A DNA stretch of 32,042 nucleotides from Alphaproteobacteria bacterium (GTDB taxonomy: Bacteria > Pseudomonadota > Alphaproteobacteria > Acetobacterales > Acetobacteraceae). How positions within the stretch are numbered: position 1 is the first letter of the stretch; each line of letters opens with the position of its first letter. The translations under genes and the position numbers were made by a program. The notes beneath the pieces were generated by a model. It did no database searches, was not told the DNA's origin, and was given only the letters and a program-made list of their open reading frames with translations. Below, one piece after another: positions 1 through 8,293 of the stretch. The DNA lies in NCBI GenBank assembly GCA_026225015.1, contig JAMFRY010000038.1, positions 1 through 32,042 of the forward strand, given 5' to 3'.

Positions 1-561
1 ACCTGGCAAAGCACCGAGCAAAATACCGATTTGTTCGTCGCTTTCACAAAACTTGGCCGCAAGGAGGATGCCGCTTCAGCCGGTGATTTTGTTCACGCGA
101 TGTTTGAGCCGGCAAAAACACTGTTTAACGCAGGGACTGCCCCGAATGGGTCGATTAACCCGCTACTGGCGGCGGATGCCGGCATCTGGCCGTTCCTGGC
201 GGGCCTGGGCAGCGCCAAATCAGCAGAAACGGCGATTGAAGCGCTACGGCGCGGCGCCGGCATTGGCTTCAGCGCCGCCAGCCTCGGTATATGGCCGGAG
301 GGCACAGCCTTCGCGGCTTTGGCCTTGCAGCGCTTGAACCCTGCCGAGGCGGTCGATTTTCTGGCGACGGTCGAAGCACAGATTTCGCCATCCGGCTTCG
401 TTTACGCCGCCATTGGCGACAGCCTTGCCACGGGCCTTGACGTAGGCCCACCGCCGCCCGGAAAACCGCCCGTGCCCTTCAACTATTTCCGCCGCCCGGC
501 TTTGGCGCCAACGGCCTGGGCCGCGATGAGCGCAATGGGGTGCAATCCACTTTCAACTTGA
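1..561 (+). CDS. C-terminal part of a probable secreted six-hairpin-like protein (5' truncated)
   Basis: The frame is open from the first base, so about 186 C-terminal residues are visible and the start lies outside the window. Near the window start it reads STEQNTDLFVAF, followed by small-residue-rich helices separated by Trp/Pro-containing turns. I associate this style with alpha/alpha-toroid (six-hairpin glycosidase-like) proteins found near exopolysaccharide genes. No catalytic residues can be assigned. The stop is 46 bases before the glycosyltransferase gene on the same strand, so the two could share a transcript and a role in extracellular polysaccharide. That it is a real gene is fairly sure from the long open frame and coding character; the family call is tentative. 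Confidence 0.6.
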   Translation, partial: TWQSTEQNTDLFVAFTKLGRKEDAASAGDFVHAMFEPAKTLFNAGTAPNGSINPLLAADAGIWPFLAGLGSAKSAETAIEALRRGAGIGFSAASLGIWPEGTAFAALALQRLNPAEAVDFLATVEAQISPSGFVYAAIGDSLATGLDVGPPPPGKPPVPFNYFRRPALAPTAWAAMSAMGCNPLST

Positions 562-607
562 GATAGAATATGATAGCGGGCAAAGAAACCAACGCAAACG
601 GGTCTCG

Positions 608-3600
608 ATGCCGCTTCCCGCCGCCCTGCTTTTGCAGCCTGATTGTACTGTAAAACCCGGCTGGGCGGTATTCGATCCGGTATGGTATCTTAAAAAATAC
701 GGCAATTTCATCCCCGCTCGCATCGCGCGAACGCCAGCCGATTTGCTGTCCTATTATTTGCAACACGGCGCCAGGAGCGGCCACGCGCCCAGCCCATTTT
801 TCGACGAGCATTACTACCGCTCGGCCAACCCGAACATTGCCGCATTGGTCAAGGCCGGCCGCTACGCATCCGGCTTTGACCATTTCTGCCAGCTTGGCCA
901 TCGCTTCCATGCAGGGCACTGGCTGTTCGACGATCCACTCTATGGCAGCCTGTACGACGACATGGCGCTGGAGAATCTCGACGCCCAACAGTTTTACGGC
1001 CGCTATGACCATTTTTTACGTTCCGGCCAGTATGAACATCGGCAGCCGCATTTGCTGTTCGACAGCCACTTCTATCGCTCCCAGGCGATTGCCGCCGGTG
1101 ATTCGGCCTCTGTCATCGATCATTGCGGTTCCTTCAGCCATTACCTCTACCGCCTTGCAACCGGCGCAACCGAGTTGCCGCCATCAATTTACTTCGATCC
1201 GGCCTGGTATCTTCGGCAAAACGAAAATGCCGACGAAAACGCGGACCAGAAATTCGGCTCGGCCATTGCGCATTATCTGGCCGGCAGAAACCCGGTCCAT
1301 CCAGACCCGGTGCCGGAATTCTCCGAGCGTTATTATTGCCAAACAAATCTCGATCTGGCCGGAGATTATTCAAATGGTTATCGGCATTTTCTGCAAACCG
1401 GCGTATTTGAATTCCGCCGGCCAAGCCCGGATATCGACCTCACCTTTTACCGCGACGCCAATGCGGAGGTTCGCAATGCGTTAAATACGGGCCAGGCGCG
1501 CGACGCCTTCGCGCATCTGCGCGCGGTCGGGTTGAGCAAAGGGCTGCCATGCGCGCCGGAGGACCAAAAACCTGCAACCGTTGAGGCGGCGGCAAGGCAG
1601 TTATTCATCCGCAAAGCCCGCGACAATCTGGCCATCTTCGCTCGCCGAAAAATTGATTTTGGTTTTGTGGGGGCCTGCCAACTATCCGTCATTATGGTGG
1701 CTTGCGAAAAATTCGAACTGACCATGCTGGCCTTGAGTTCGCTGCGCAGCAATTTTGCCGGCGCCATGCAGCTTATTCTGGTCGATAACGGCTCATGTGA
1801 TGCGACGGCGGATATCGTGCAATATGTCGCAGGCGCCAGCATCATCCGGCTCGACCGGAATATCGGCTATCTGCGCGCCTGCAATCTGGCACTAAGGCAA
1901 GTTGCCGCTGAAGTCGTGCTGTTTGTGAACAATGATGTCGAATTCGGCTTCGGCGCGGTGGATGCCGCGATCGCCCGCATACATTCCGATCCCGGCATCG
2001 GCGCCGTTGGGGCTAAGGTGATTCGCATGCACGGCCTGCTGCAGGAAGCCGGCTGCATCGTCTGGCGGGATGGTTCCACGAGCGGCTATATGCGCGATGC
2101 CTCGCCGCTGGCGCCGGAGGCGAATTTCACGCGCGATGTCGATTTCTGTTCCGGGGTTTTTCTGCTCTGCCGCGGCGCGGTGGTGAAGCGTTTGGGTGGC
2201 TTCGACCCTGATTTCGGCCCCGCCTATTACGAGGATGCCGACTTATGCGTCCGCATGGCCGAGGCGGGATTCCGCGTCGTGGTTGATCCGGCGATCGTGA
2301 TCCACCATCTTGAATATGGCAGCGCGGGTAGCCACGCCGCGCGGGCGCTCATGCAGCGTGGGCAGAGGATTTTTGCGCGCAAGCACGCGGCATTTCTAGC
2401 AACCAGGCTGCCGAACAGCCCGCATAACCTGGTTGCCGCCCGCTCGCCGCGGGGAGGCCGGCGCAATGTTTTATTCATCGAGGATACCGTCCCGCTGCGC
2501 CGGCTCGGCTCCGGCTATGCCCGCGCCAATGACATCGTGCACGCCATCGTTGCCGCCGGCCATGCGGCCTCCATTTTTCCCGTGAGCGGCGCCGATTTTG
2601 ACGTGACGAGCATGTTTGCAGACCTGCCAGACAACGTGGAAATTCTGCATGACCGCGATGTGAACCAGCTCGCCGAATTTCTGGAAGCGCGGCCCGGCTA
2701 TTATGATCTGATCTGGGTTTCCCGGACGCATAATCTCTCGCGCATTCTACCCGCTTGCCTGCAGGCGGGAATTGATCCGGGTATTGTGCCCTTTGTGCTC
2801 GATACCGAAGCCATTGTCAGCCTGCGAGAAAATGCCCGCGCGGCGCTGATCGGCGTGCAAAAATTCGATTTTGCCAGCGCGCTGCGCAGCGAGTTGGAGT
2901 GGGCGCCGCTTTGCCGGCATTGCATCGCGGTCAATGATTCGGAAGCGAGCCTGCTCCGCGATGCAGGGTTGCGCAATGTTTCCGTGCTCGGCACGCAACG
3001 ACCGCCGGAGCCGATTCCGGAGCCGTTCGATGCCCGCTCAGGCTTGCTGTTTGTCGCCAGTATTCATCAGCCCGACAGCCCGAATCTGGACGCGCTGCAC
3101 TGGTACCTGCAAGCCATCCTGCCAGCGCTGATGCGCGAGATGGAAGCGCCGCCAACCCTTAATGTTGCCGGCCATGTCGCGCCGGGAATCGATCTGAGTC
3201 CATTCGCCGATCATCCTTACATTAAACTGCACGGCGCCGCGCTTTCGTTGCGGCGGCATTACGCGCAGAACCGGCTGTTCATTGCGCCGACACGCTTTGC
3301 CGCCGGCACACCGTACAAGCTCTACGAAGCGGCCTCCTTCGGATTGCCCATTGTCGCAACGCAACTGCTCGCCGACCAACTGAATTGGCAGGATGATATC
3401 GAGCTTCTCACTTCCCCCGCCAATGATCCGCAATGTTTCGCAAGCCGGATCGCCAGTCTTTACCGCTCCGAGCGGCTATGGGGGCGCTTGCGAGATAACG
3501 CGGTCTCCCGGCTCGAACGTGAAAACACCGCCGAGGCTTTCAACGGCGCGGTAGCAAAGATTGTCGAAACTTCGCTCGCTTGGGTGGTTTATGATGAGAC

Positions 3601-3622
3601 GCGGTTGGCCGTTGGCGGGTGA
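608..3622 (+). CDS. Large bifunctional glycosyltransferase (GT2 plus GT4-like) with N-terminal repeats
   Basis: A 1004-residue protein probably acting at the cytoplasmic face of the membrane in surface polysaccharide or glycan assembly. Residues about 21-315 hold roughly seven copies of a 35-45 residue unit, each with FD..(W/Y)Y followed by a YxHFLxxG-like helix. Residues about 359-600 form a GT-A fold GT2 domain: LSVIMVACEKFE at the start, VDNGS near 394, VNNDVEF (DxD-like metal site) near 440, and YYEDADLC near 543 supplying the usual catalytic acidic pair. Residues about 620-1000 resemble a GT-B group 1 transferase, with FVASIHQPDSPN near 818 and KLYEAASFGLPIVA near 904, the nucleotide-sugar binding helix. 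The ATG at 608 has only a weak purine-rich stretch upstream. The 3' end overlaps the convergent AAA ATPase gene by 34 bases. Donor and acceptor sugars cannot be told. Confidence 0.85.
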   Translation: MPLPAALLLQPDCTVKPGWAVFDPVWYLKKYGNFIPARIARTPADLLSYYLQHGARSGHAPSPFFDEHYYRSANPNIAALVKAGRYASGFDHFCQLGHRFHAGHWLFDDPLYGSLYDDMALENLDAQQFYGRYDHFLRSGQYEHRQPHLLFDSHFYRSQAIAAGDSASVIDHCGSFSHYLYRLATGATELPPSIYFDPAWYLRQNENADENADQKFGSAIAHYLAGRNPVHPDPVPEFSERYYCQTNLDLAGDYSNGYRHFLQTGVFEFRRPSPDIDLTFYRDANAEVRNALNTGQARDAFAHLRAVGLSKGLPCAPEDQKPATVEAAARQLFIRKARDNLAIFARRKIDFGFVGACQLSVIMVACEKFELTMLALSSLRSNFAGAMQLILVDNGSCDATADIVQYVAGASIIRLDRNIGYLRACNLALRQVAAEVVLFVNNDVEFGFGAVDAAIARIHSDPGIGAVGAKVIRMHGLLQEAGCIVWRDGSTSGYMRDASPLAPEANFTRDVDFCSGVFLLCRGAVVKRLGGFDPDFGPAYYEDADLCVRMAEAGFRVVVDPAIVIHHLEYGSAGSHAARALMQRGQRIFARKHAAFLATRLPNSPHNLVAARSPRGGRRNVLFIEDTVPLRRLGSGYARANDIVHAIVAAGHAASIFPVSGADFDVTSMFADLPDNVEILHDRDVNQLAEFLEARPGYYDLIWVSRTHNLSRILPACLQAGIDPGIVPFVLDTEAIVSLRENARAALIGVQKFDFASALRSELEWAPLCRHCIAVNDSEASLLRDAGLRNVSVLGTQRPPEPIPEPFDARSGLLFVASIHQPDSPNLDALHWYLQAILPALMREMEAPPTLNVAGHVAPGIDLSPFADHPYIKLHGAALSLRRHYAQNRLFIAPTRFAAGTPYKLYEAASFGLPIVATQLLADQLNWQDDIELLTSPANDPQCFASRIASLYRSERLWGRLRDNAVSRLERENTAEAFNGAVAKIVETSLAWVVYDETRLAVGG

Positions 3623-5136
3623 ACGGGGCCGGCCAGCGTGCTGCGGCCGGGAATCCGGTGCCGGTAGGCGAGCGCCTCCAGAATATGCGCGCGGTGCACC
3701 AGTTCAGACTTCGCCAGATCGGCGATCGTGCGGCCGACGCGCAAAATGCGGGTGAAGCCGCGGGCCGAGAGCCGTAGCCGCGTGCTGGCGGTCTCGGCGA
3801 GCGCCCTGGCTTCCGGCGCCATTTCGATCTGGTCCGCAAGCGCTTCGGCATTGCTGGGAGCGCTCTCGCCATAACGCTCGCGCTGCAATTGCCGCGCCGC
3901 CGCCACCCTGGCAGCCACGATCACGCTTGCTTCGCCCGCCGGCGCGCGGCTGAGTTCGGCAGGGGCGATGGGTGAAATTTCGATGATCAAATCAATTCTA
4001 TCCAGCAACGGCCCGCTGATTTTTGACTGATAATCTTCCCCGCAACGCGGCGCCCGGCCACATTCGCGCGAGGCGTCGCCCAAATAGCCGCAGCGGCAGG
4101 GATTCATCGCCGCGACCAGTTGAAACCGCGCCGGATAGGTAATATGCGCCGCGGCCCTTGCCACCGTGGTATGCCCCGCTTCCAAAGGCTGGCGCAACGC
4201 CTCCAATGTCGCGCGTGGGAATTCCGGTAATTCGTCCATGAACAGAACCCCGCGATGCGCGAGCGAAACTTCACCCGGCTTGGCCCGGTTGCCGCCGCCG
4301 GTGATGGCCGCCATGCTGGCCGAATGATGCGGCTCCCGAAAAGGCGGGCGCGTCACCAGCCTGCCATCCTCCAGCAGCCCGGCAACCGAATGTACCATGC
4401 TGACTTCCAGCGCTTCCCGCGGACGCAAATCCGGCAGCAGGCCCGGCAATCGCGCCGCCAGCATGGATTTGCCCCCGCCGGGTGGCCCTATCATCAACAG
4501 ATTATGCCCGCCTGCGGCGGCAATCTCCAATGCGCGGCGCGAGGTTTCCATGCCACGCACATCCGCGAGATCGAGGGTTTTGAAGCCGCCGCCCAGCATC
4601 CCCTCCGGCGGCGCTGACATCACCTGCGTGCCGCGAAAATGGTTGATCAGGCAAAGCAGGTCGGGAGCCGCCAGTACCGTCAATTCGCCCGCCCAACCGG
4701 CCTCCGGGCCTTGAGATTCCGGGCAGATCAACCCCAGTTCCCGATTCTGCGCCGCGATCGCCGCGGGCAGCACGCCGGCGACGGGTTGTATCCTGCCATC
4801 CAGGGAAAGTTCGCCCAAAGCCGCAAATTGCGCAATTTCCTCGCGCGGCAGAACGTCCATCGCGGCCAGCACGGCCAGCGCTACCGGCAGGTCGAAATGG
4901 CTGCCCTCCTTCAGCATATCGGCCGGCGCCAAGTTGACCAGCACCCGCTTGGGCGGCAGCGCCAAGCCCATGGCTGTCAGCGCGGCGCGCACCCGCTCGC
5001 GCGCCTCGCCAACCGCTTTGTCTGGCAGGCCCACCATCAAAAAAGCCGGCAGGCCGGAGGATATCTGCACCTGAATCTCGACCGGTTGCGCGTCGATCCC
5101 GGCAAAGGCGAAGCTCTGGACGCGCGCGATGCTCAT
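3589..5136 (-). CDS. comM: YifB/ComM-family Mg-chelatase-like AAA+ ATPase
   Basis: A 515-residue protein of normal length for the YifB/ComM family. In naturally transformable bacteria ComM is a hexameric helicase that promotes branch migration of incoming DNA during recombination; in other species the role is less clear. The N-terminal ~165 residues form the Lon-protease-like ChlI domain (starts MSIARVQSFAFAGIDA, with GLPDKAVGEARERVR). The AAA+ core has Walker A GPPGGGKS at 217-224 and Walker B GVLFMDEL at 296-303, then REPHHSAS and a Cys-containing NPCRCGYLGD segment typical of the family. The C-terminal helical domain ends near ARGFTRILRVGRTIADL. It is a single minus-strand gene, convergent with and overlapping the glycosyltransferase gene. 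Family call is very secure; an actual competence role is inferred only. Confidence 0.95.
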   Translation of the reverse strand: MSIARVQSFAFAGIDAQPVEIQVQISSGLPAFLMVGLPDKAVGEARERVRAALTAMGLALPPKRVLVNLAPADMLKEGSHFDLPVALAVLAAMDVLPREEIAQFAALGELSLDGRIQPVAGVLPAAIAAQNRELGLICPESQGPEAGWAGELTVLAAPDLLCLINHFRGTQVMSAPPEGMLGGGFKTLDLADVRGMETSRRALEIAAAGGHNLLMIGPPGGGKSMLAARLPGLLPDLRPREALEVSMVHSVAGLLEDGRLVTRPPFREPHHSASMAAITGGGNRAKPGEVSLAHRGVLFMDELPEFPRATLEALRQPLEAGHTTVARAAAHITYPARFQLVAAMNPCRCGYLGDASRECGRAPRCGEDYQSKISGPLLDRIDLIIEISPIAPAELSRAPAGEASVIVAARVAAARQLQRERYGESAPSNAEALADQIEMAPEARALAETASTRLRLSARGFTRILRVGRTIADLAKSELVHRAHILEALAYRHRIPGRSTLAGPVHPPTANRVSS

Positions 5137-5198
5137 CGTAAAAATACCCGCATAGGTTGCAGGCTAGCAACGCGGGACGCTGGCAGGCAAGCGGTGTT

Positions 5199-5951
5199 TT
5201 ATCCGCGTTTCACCGCGAAGGCGGCGCTGGCCTGGCAGGTTGGCATCAGCTCGATCCGGTTGATGTTCACATGCGCCGGCAGGCCGATGATCCAAGCCGC
5301 TGTTTCTGCAATATCTTCGGGCGAGAGCGGGGTTATTCCCTCATAAACTGCCCGGGCGCGCTGCGCATCGCCGCCAAAGCGCACCTCGCTGAATTCGCTG
5401 CCGCCGACCATTCCGGGCTCGATATCCGTCACGCGGATGTTTTTACCGACCAGATCGGCCCGCAGATTCAGGGAAAACTGCTTCACGAAGGCCTTGCTGC
5501 CGCCATAAACATGGCCGCCGGGATAAGGATAGGTTCCGGCCACGCTGCCGAGATTGATAATGGTGCCGCGATTGCGTTCCACCATGCCCGGAAGCACCGC
5601 CCGGGTCACATGCATCAGCCCGGTGACGTTGGTGGCGACCATTTGGTCCCATTGCGCCAGATCGGCATCCCAGGCGGGGGACAGGCCCAGCGCCAGGCCG
5701 GCATTGTTGATCAGCACGTCGATTGCGCGCCAGTCTTTCGGCAGGCTGTCCACAAAGCCGGCGACGGCGGCAGCGTCGGTAACATCAAGCGGCCGGGGTA
5801 GGAGCGCATCGCCGAGTTCCGCGGCGAGACCCTCCAACCGCTCGACCCGCCTGCCCGTGGCGATAACCTTATGCCCGTCCTTCACGAAGCGCCGCGCGAA
5901 GGCCGCACCGAAGCCGGCGGTTGCACCGGTCACCAAAATCACCTGCTGCAT
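5199..5951 (-). CDS. Short-chain dehydrogenase/reductase, YdfG-type (3-hydroxy acid dehydrogenase)
   Basis: A 250-residue classical SDR. The cofactor motif TGATAGFG lies at residues 8-15, NNAG at 82-85, and the catalytic Ser136, Tyr149 and Lys153 are present in the GSVAG and YGGSK motifs. The stretch from GSVAGTYPYPGG to FSLNLRADL and the tail NRIELMPTCQ match the YdfG subgroup, whose E. coli member oxidises L-allo-threonine, serine and 3-hydroxypropionate with NADP. The arginines after the second strand (ATGRR) also suit NADP. I chose the ATG at 5951 over one 19 codons upstream because GAGGA sits six bases before it and the conserved fold begins there; the upstream extension overlaps unrelated intergenic DNA. 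Substrate is inferred from subgroup similarity only. Confidence 0.88.
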   Translation of the reverse strand: MQQVILVTGATAGFGAAFARRFVKDGHKVIATGRRVERLEGLAAELGDALLPRPLDVTDAAAVAGFVDSLPKDWRAIDVLINNAGLALGLSPAWDADLAQWDQMVATNVTGLMHVTRAVLPGMVERNRGTIINLGSVAGTYPYPGGHVYGGSKAFVKQFSLNLRADLVGKNIRVTDIEPGMVGGSEFSEVRFGGDAQRARAVYEGITPLSPEDIAETAAWIIGLPAHVNINRIELMPTCQASAAFAVKRG

Positions 5952-6008
5952 CGAAATCCTCGCCACATTACCGATCCCTATTGTGCTGCATTCGAGGAGC
6001 GGTGGCAA

Positions 6009-6105
6009 AGCTTGGAGCGCAGGCGTCCCGCCCGCATAAGGCCGCGCCGCAGAGCATTGAGTACAACCCGGCGGAGGCGCGGGCGAGACGCCCGCGCTCC
6101 AAGCT
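6009..6105. repeat. 97-bp element bounded by 27-bp near-perfect inverted repeats
   Basis: The left arm 6009-6035 and the right arm 6079-6105 are reverse complements at 25 of 27 positions, separated by a 43-base centre. The arms begin AGCTTGGAGCGC and continue with a GGCGTC(C/T)CGCCCGC block. GC-rich palindromic units of this type (GCGGGCGAGACGCCCGCGC) recur between genes in many bacterial genomes and behave as REP/REPIN- or MITE-like elements. It lies between the divergent SDR gene and the small HTH-like gene. It could also fold in RNA, but there is no following T-run, so it is not a standard terminator. Confidence 0.75.
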
Positions 6106-6192
6106 GGGCGTCGCCTTTGTCCCGCAATGCGGGTTGAGTCTCGGCCCTCACTGGAGTAGCGCTCTGCCGATCAAACAAGACAGGATTTCTCC

Positions 6193-6501
6193 GTGACCAA
6201 ATCAACCACACTCGGCTTCCCCCAAGCCGCGCAGGCGCTTGGGGTTTCCATCCGCACATTGCGCCAGGCCATCCGCAACGGGAAGATACCGGCTCCCGGC
6301 GCCAACGTAACCGCCGTAACCACGCTTACCCCCGAATGGCTCGCCAGCGTTCAGCAAACCGCCAAAGCCTCCCCCGATCGCTTCAAGGATAGCGGCCGCC
6401 CGGCTGTCCCGGCTTTCGCCCGCTATGAAGGCACCTCCGCCTGGCGCAAGTTTCATCGCCGCGTGCATGCCTATAATCGCAACCGGACGGCTGCCGGCTA
6501 G
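6193..6501 (+). CDS. Small protein with excisionase/MerR-like helix-turn-helix segment
   Basis: A 102-residue basic protein starting at GTG. Residues about 8-32 (FPQAAQALGVSIRTLRQAIRNG) resemble the winged-helix/excisionase-type HTH, in which a helix-turn-helix is followed by a short basic wing (KIPAPG). The remainder is Pro/Ala-rich and ends with a basic SAWRKFHRRVHAYNRNR segment. No good Shine-Dalgarno sequence is seen before the GTG, and the gene sits directly downstream of the 97-bp inverted repeat. Its stop overlaps the 3' end of the convergent cytosine deaminase gene by four bases. I do not recognise a named family. DNA binding is an inference from the HTH-like pattern. Confidence 0.6.
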   Translation: MTKSTTLGFPQAAQALGVSIRTLRQAIRNGKIPAPGANVTAVTTLTPEWLASVQQTAKASPDRFKDSGRPAVPAFARYEGTSAWRKFHRRVHAYNRNRTAAG

Positions 6502-7787
6502 GCAAGGTCCAGGCTTGCTTTGGTGAAATCGACGTGTCGCTCCTGCCGGCCGAACCGCACCAGCGTCTCCCTGGGGCTCGCCTCTGCCAATATCTTGCCG
6601 CGGCGGATCACGAATAGCCGTTCGGCGCGCAGGCGGATGGCTTCGATCGGATCGGCGGCCTGCAGGACGATCAAATCGGCAGCCTTCCCCGGCGCGATGC
6701 CGTAATCATTCAAATTCAAGGTTTTCGCCGCGTTTACTGTCACCGCGTCGAAACAGGATTTGATCTCCTCCACGCCGGTCATCTGCCCGACATGCAGCGC
6801 CATGTTGGCGACTTCCAGCATGTCGTGGCTGCCCAGCGGGTACCAGGGGTCCATCACGCAGTCATGGCCGAAGGAGACGTTCACCCCGGCCGCCATCAGC
6901 TCCTTCACCCGGGTCATGCCGCGGCGTTTGGGGTAGGTGTCGTGCCTTCCCTGCAGCGTGATGTTGATCAGCGGGTTGGCGATTGCCGAAACCTGCGCCT
7001 CCGCAATCAGCGGGATCAACTTGCTGACATAATAATTATCCATGCTGTGCATCGAGGTGAGATGCGAACCCGCAACGCGGCCGTGCAGCCCGTGCCGGAT
7101 CGTCTCCGCCACCAAATTTTCGATATGGCGGGAGAGCGGGTCGTCGCTTTCATCGCAATGCATGTCCACCAGCAGCCCACGATCGGCGGCGATCCGCATG
7201 AGCTGCTTCACGCTGGCGGCGCCGTCTTCCATCGTGCGCTCAAAATGCGGAATGCCGCCGACCACATCCACGCCCTTATCCAAGGCGCGGGCCAGGTTTT
7301 CCGGTGATTTGGGGTAGCGGATATAGCCGTCCTGCGGAAAGGCGACGAGTTGGATGTCGAGATAGGGTTTCATCTCCTCTCGCAGCGCCAGCAAGGCATC
7401 TACCGCGAGCAGCCTGTCGTCGGAGATATCCACATGGCTCCGGATCACCAGCGTGCCGCGCGCGATCGACCAGAGGCAGAGTTTTTTCGCGCGCTCGTAA
7501 ATCCCCGCTTGCGTGAGCGAGGGCTTCAACTCGCCCCAGAGCGCAATGCCTTCCAGCAAGGTGCCACTCTGATTCGGCCCCGATAGCCCCAGGCTCAGCG
7601 TGGTATCCAGATGCAGGTGGGAATCGATGAAAGGCGGGCAGACCAGCCTTCCGGCGGCGTCGATTTTCTGCTCCGCCTCCGCCGCCAGTCTTGGCTCAAC
7701 GGCGACGATCCGCTCGCCGGCAATGCCGATATCCACTGGCGCGCGCCCATCTTGCAGGGTGGCGCCACGAATAATCAGGTCGAGCAT
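6498..7787 (-). CDS. codA: Cytosine deaminase-type amidohydrolase (CodA family)
   Basis: A 429-residue metal-dependent amidohydrolase aligning over its full length with E. coli CodA, which deaminates cytosine to uracil in pyrimidine salvage. Expected metal and catalytic residues are visible: His57 and His59 (HLH), Gln152 in AFPQDG, His210 and Glu213 in DMHCDE, His242 in SHLTSMHS, and Asp309 in FGHDC. ITLQGRHDTYPKRRGMTRVKE and DPWYPLG are also CodA-like. The residue after the metal-binding Asp, an Asp (D314) in E. coli CodA, is Cys310 here; that position is known to influence tolerance of 5-substituents, so the true substrate may be a modified cytosine or related heterocycle. The start is well supported: AAGGAG lies six bases before the ATG. 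It stands alone on the minus strand, with no permease gene beside it. Confidence 0.85.
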   Translation of the reverse strand: MLDLIIRGATLQDGRAPVDIGIAGERIVAVEPRLAAEAEQKIDAAGRLVCPPFIDSHLHLDTTLSLGLSGPNQSGTLLEGIALWGELKPSLTQAGIYERAKKLCLWSIARGTLVIRSHVDISDDRLLAVDALLALREEMKPYLDIQLVAFPQDGYIRYPKSPENLARALDKGVDVVGGIPHFERTMEDGAASVKQLMRIAADRGLLVDMHCDESDDPLSRHIENLVAETIRHGLHGRVAGSHLTSMHSMDNYYVSKLIPLIAEAQVSAIANPLINITLQGRHDTYPKRRGMTRVKELMAAGVNVSFGHDCVMDPWYPLGSHDMLEVANMALHVGQMTGVEEIKSCFDAVTVNAAKTLNLNDYGIAPGKAADLIVLQAADPIEAIRLRAERLFVIRRGKILAEASPRETLVRFGRQERHVDFTKASLDLA

Positions 7788-7867
7788 CTTCGTCTCCTTC
7801 TACCGCTTTCGTGACCTTGGCCGGAGCGTTATTGCCGCGCAAGCCCGCATTCTTTAGGAGGATGCAC

Positions 7868-8293
7868 ATGCGCTCATCCAACCTGCTCCCGTTTCTGGCT
7901 TTGGGATTCCTGGCCGCCTGCCAGGTGCCCGGCCGCAACAGCTTTGCGCCAGCGGCGGCGGGGCCGGATACCGCCAGCGTCTCCGCCACCCAGGCCTTCA
8001 ACGGCCGCGTGCCGCTCATCACCATCCTGCCCGGCACCAGTGATTTCGCCGCCCCGGTCGCCTCCGCCGTGCGCCAGGCTCTGGCCATCAAGACCGGCGC
8101 TGCGTTCGAGGTGCAGGCCCAGAGCCCGGCCTCCGCCACGCCGGATGCCAGCGCCGCCGAACTAGCCGCCCTTTCGGACACCGCGGCGGCGGTCGCCAAG
8201 GCCATTATCGGCGATGGCGTCGCGGCTTCGCATGTCTCGCTCACCGCCAAATCCGCCGGGCTGGATTCCTATGTGCTCGTCTATGTGAAATGA
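7868..8293 (+). CDS. Small predicted outer-membrane-type lipoprotein
   Basis: A 141-residue protein with an N-terminal lipoprotein signal: basic MRSSN, hydrophobic LLPFLALGF, then lipobox LAAC with Cys18 as the lipidation site. The mature part is Ala/Ser/Pro-rich with no motif I recognise; it may be one small alpha/beta domain (GRVPLITILPGTSDF ... VSLTAKSAGLDSYVLVYVK). I chose ATG 7868 because AGGAGG lies six bases upstream; earlier in-frame starts would put a polar stretch before the signal peptide. The stop overlaps the pyrD start in an ATGA arrangement, so the two are translationally coupled. Function is unknown. Confidence 0.8.
   Translation: MRSSNLLPFLALGFLAACQVPGRNSFAPAAAGPDTASVSATQAFNGRVPLITILPGTSDFAAPVASAVRQALAIKTGAAFEVQAQSPASATPDASAAELAALSDTAAAVAKAIIGDGVAASHVSLTAKSAGLDSYVLVYVK

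Noticed and set aside
837..1484. 215-codon + strand open frame inside the glycosyltransferase gene
   Set aside because: It lies in another frame of a gene with clear domains, and its translation is Arg/Thr/Ser-rich without any motif.
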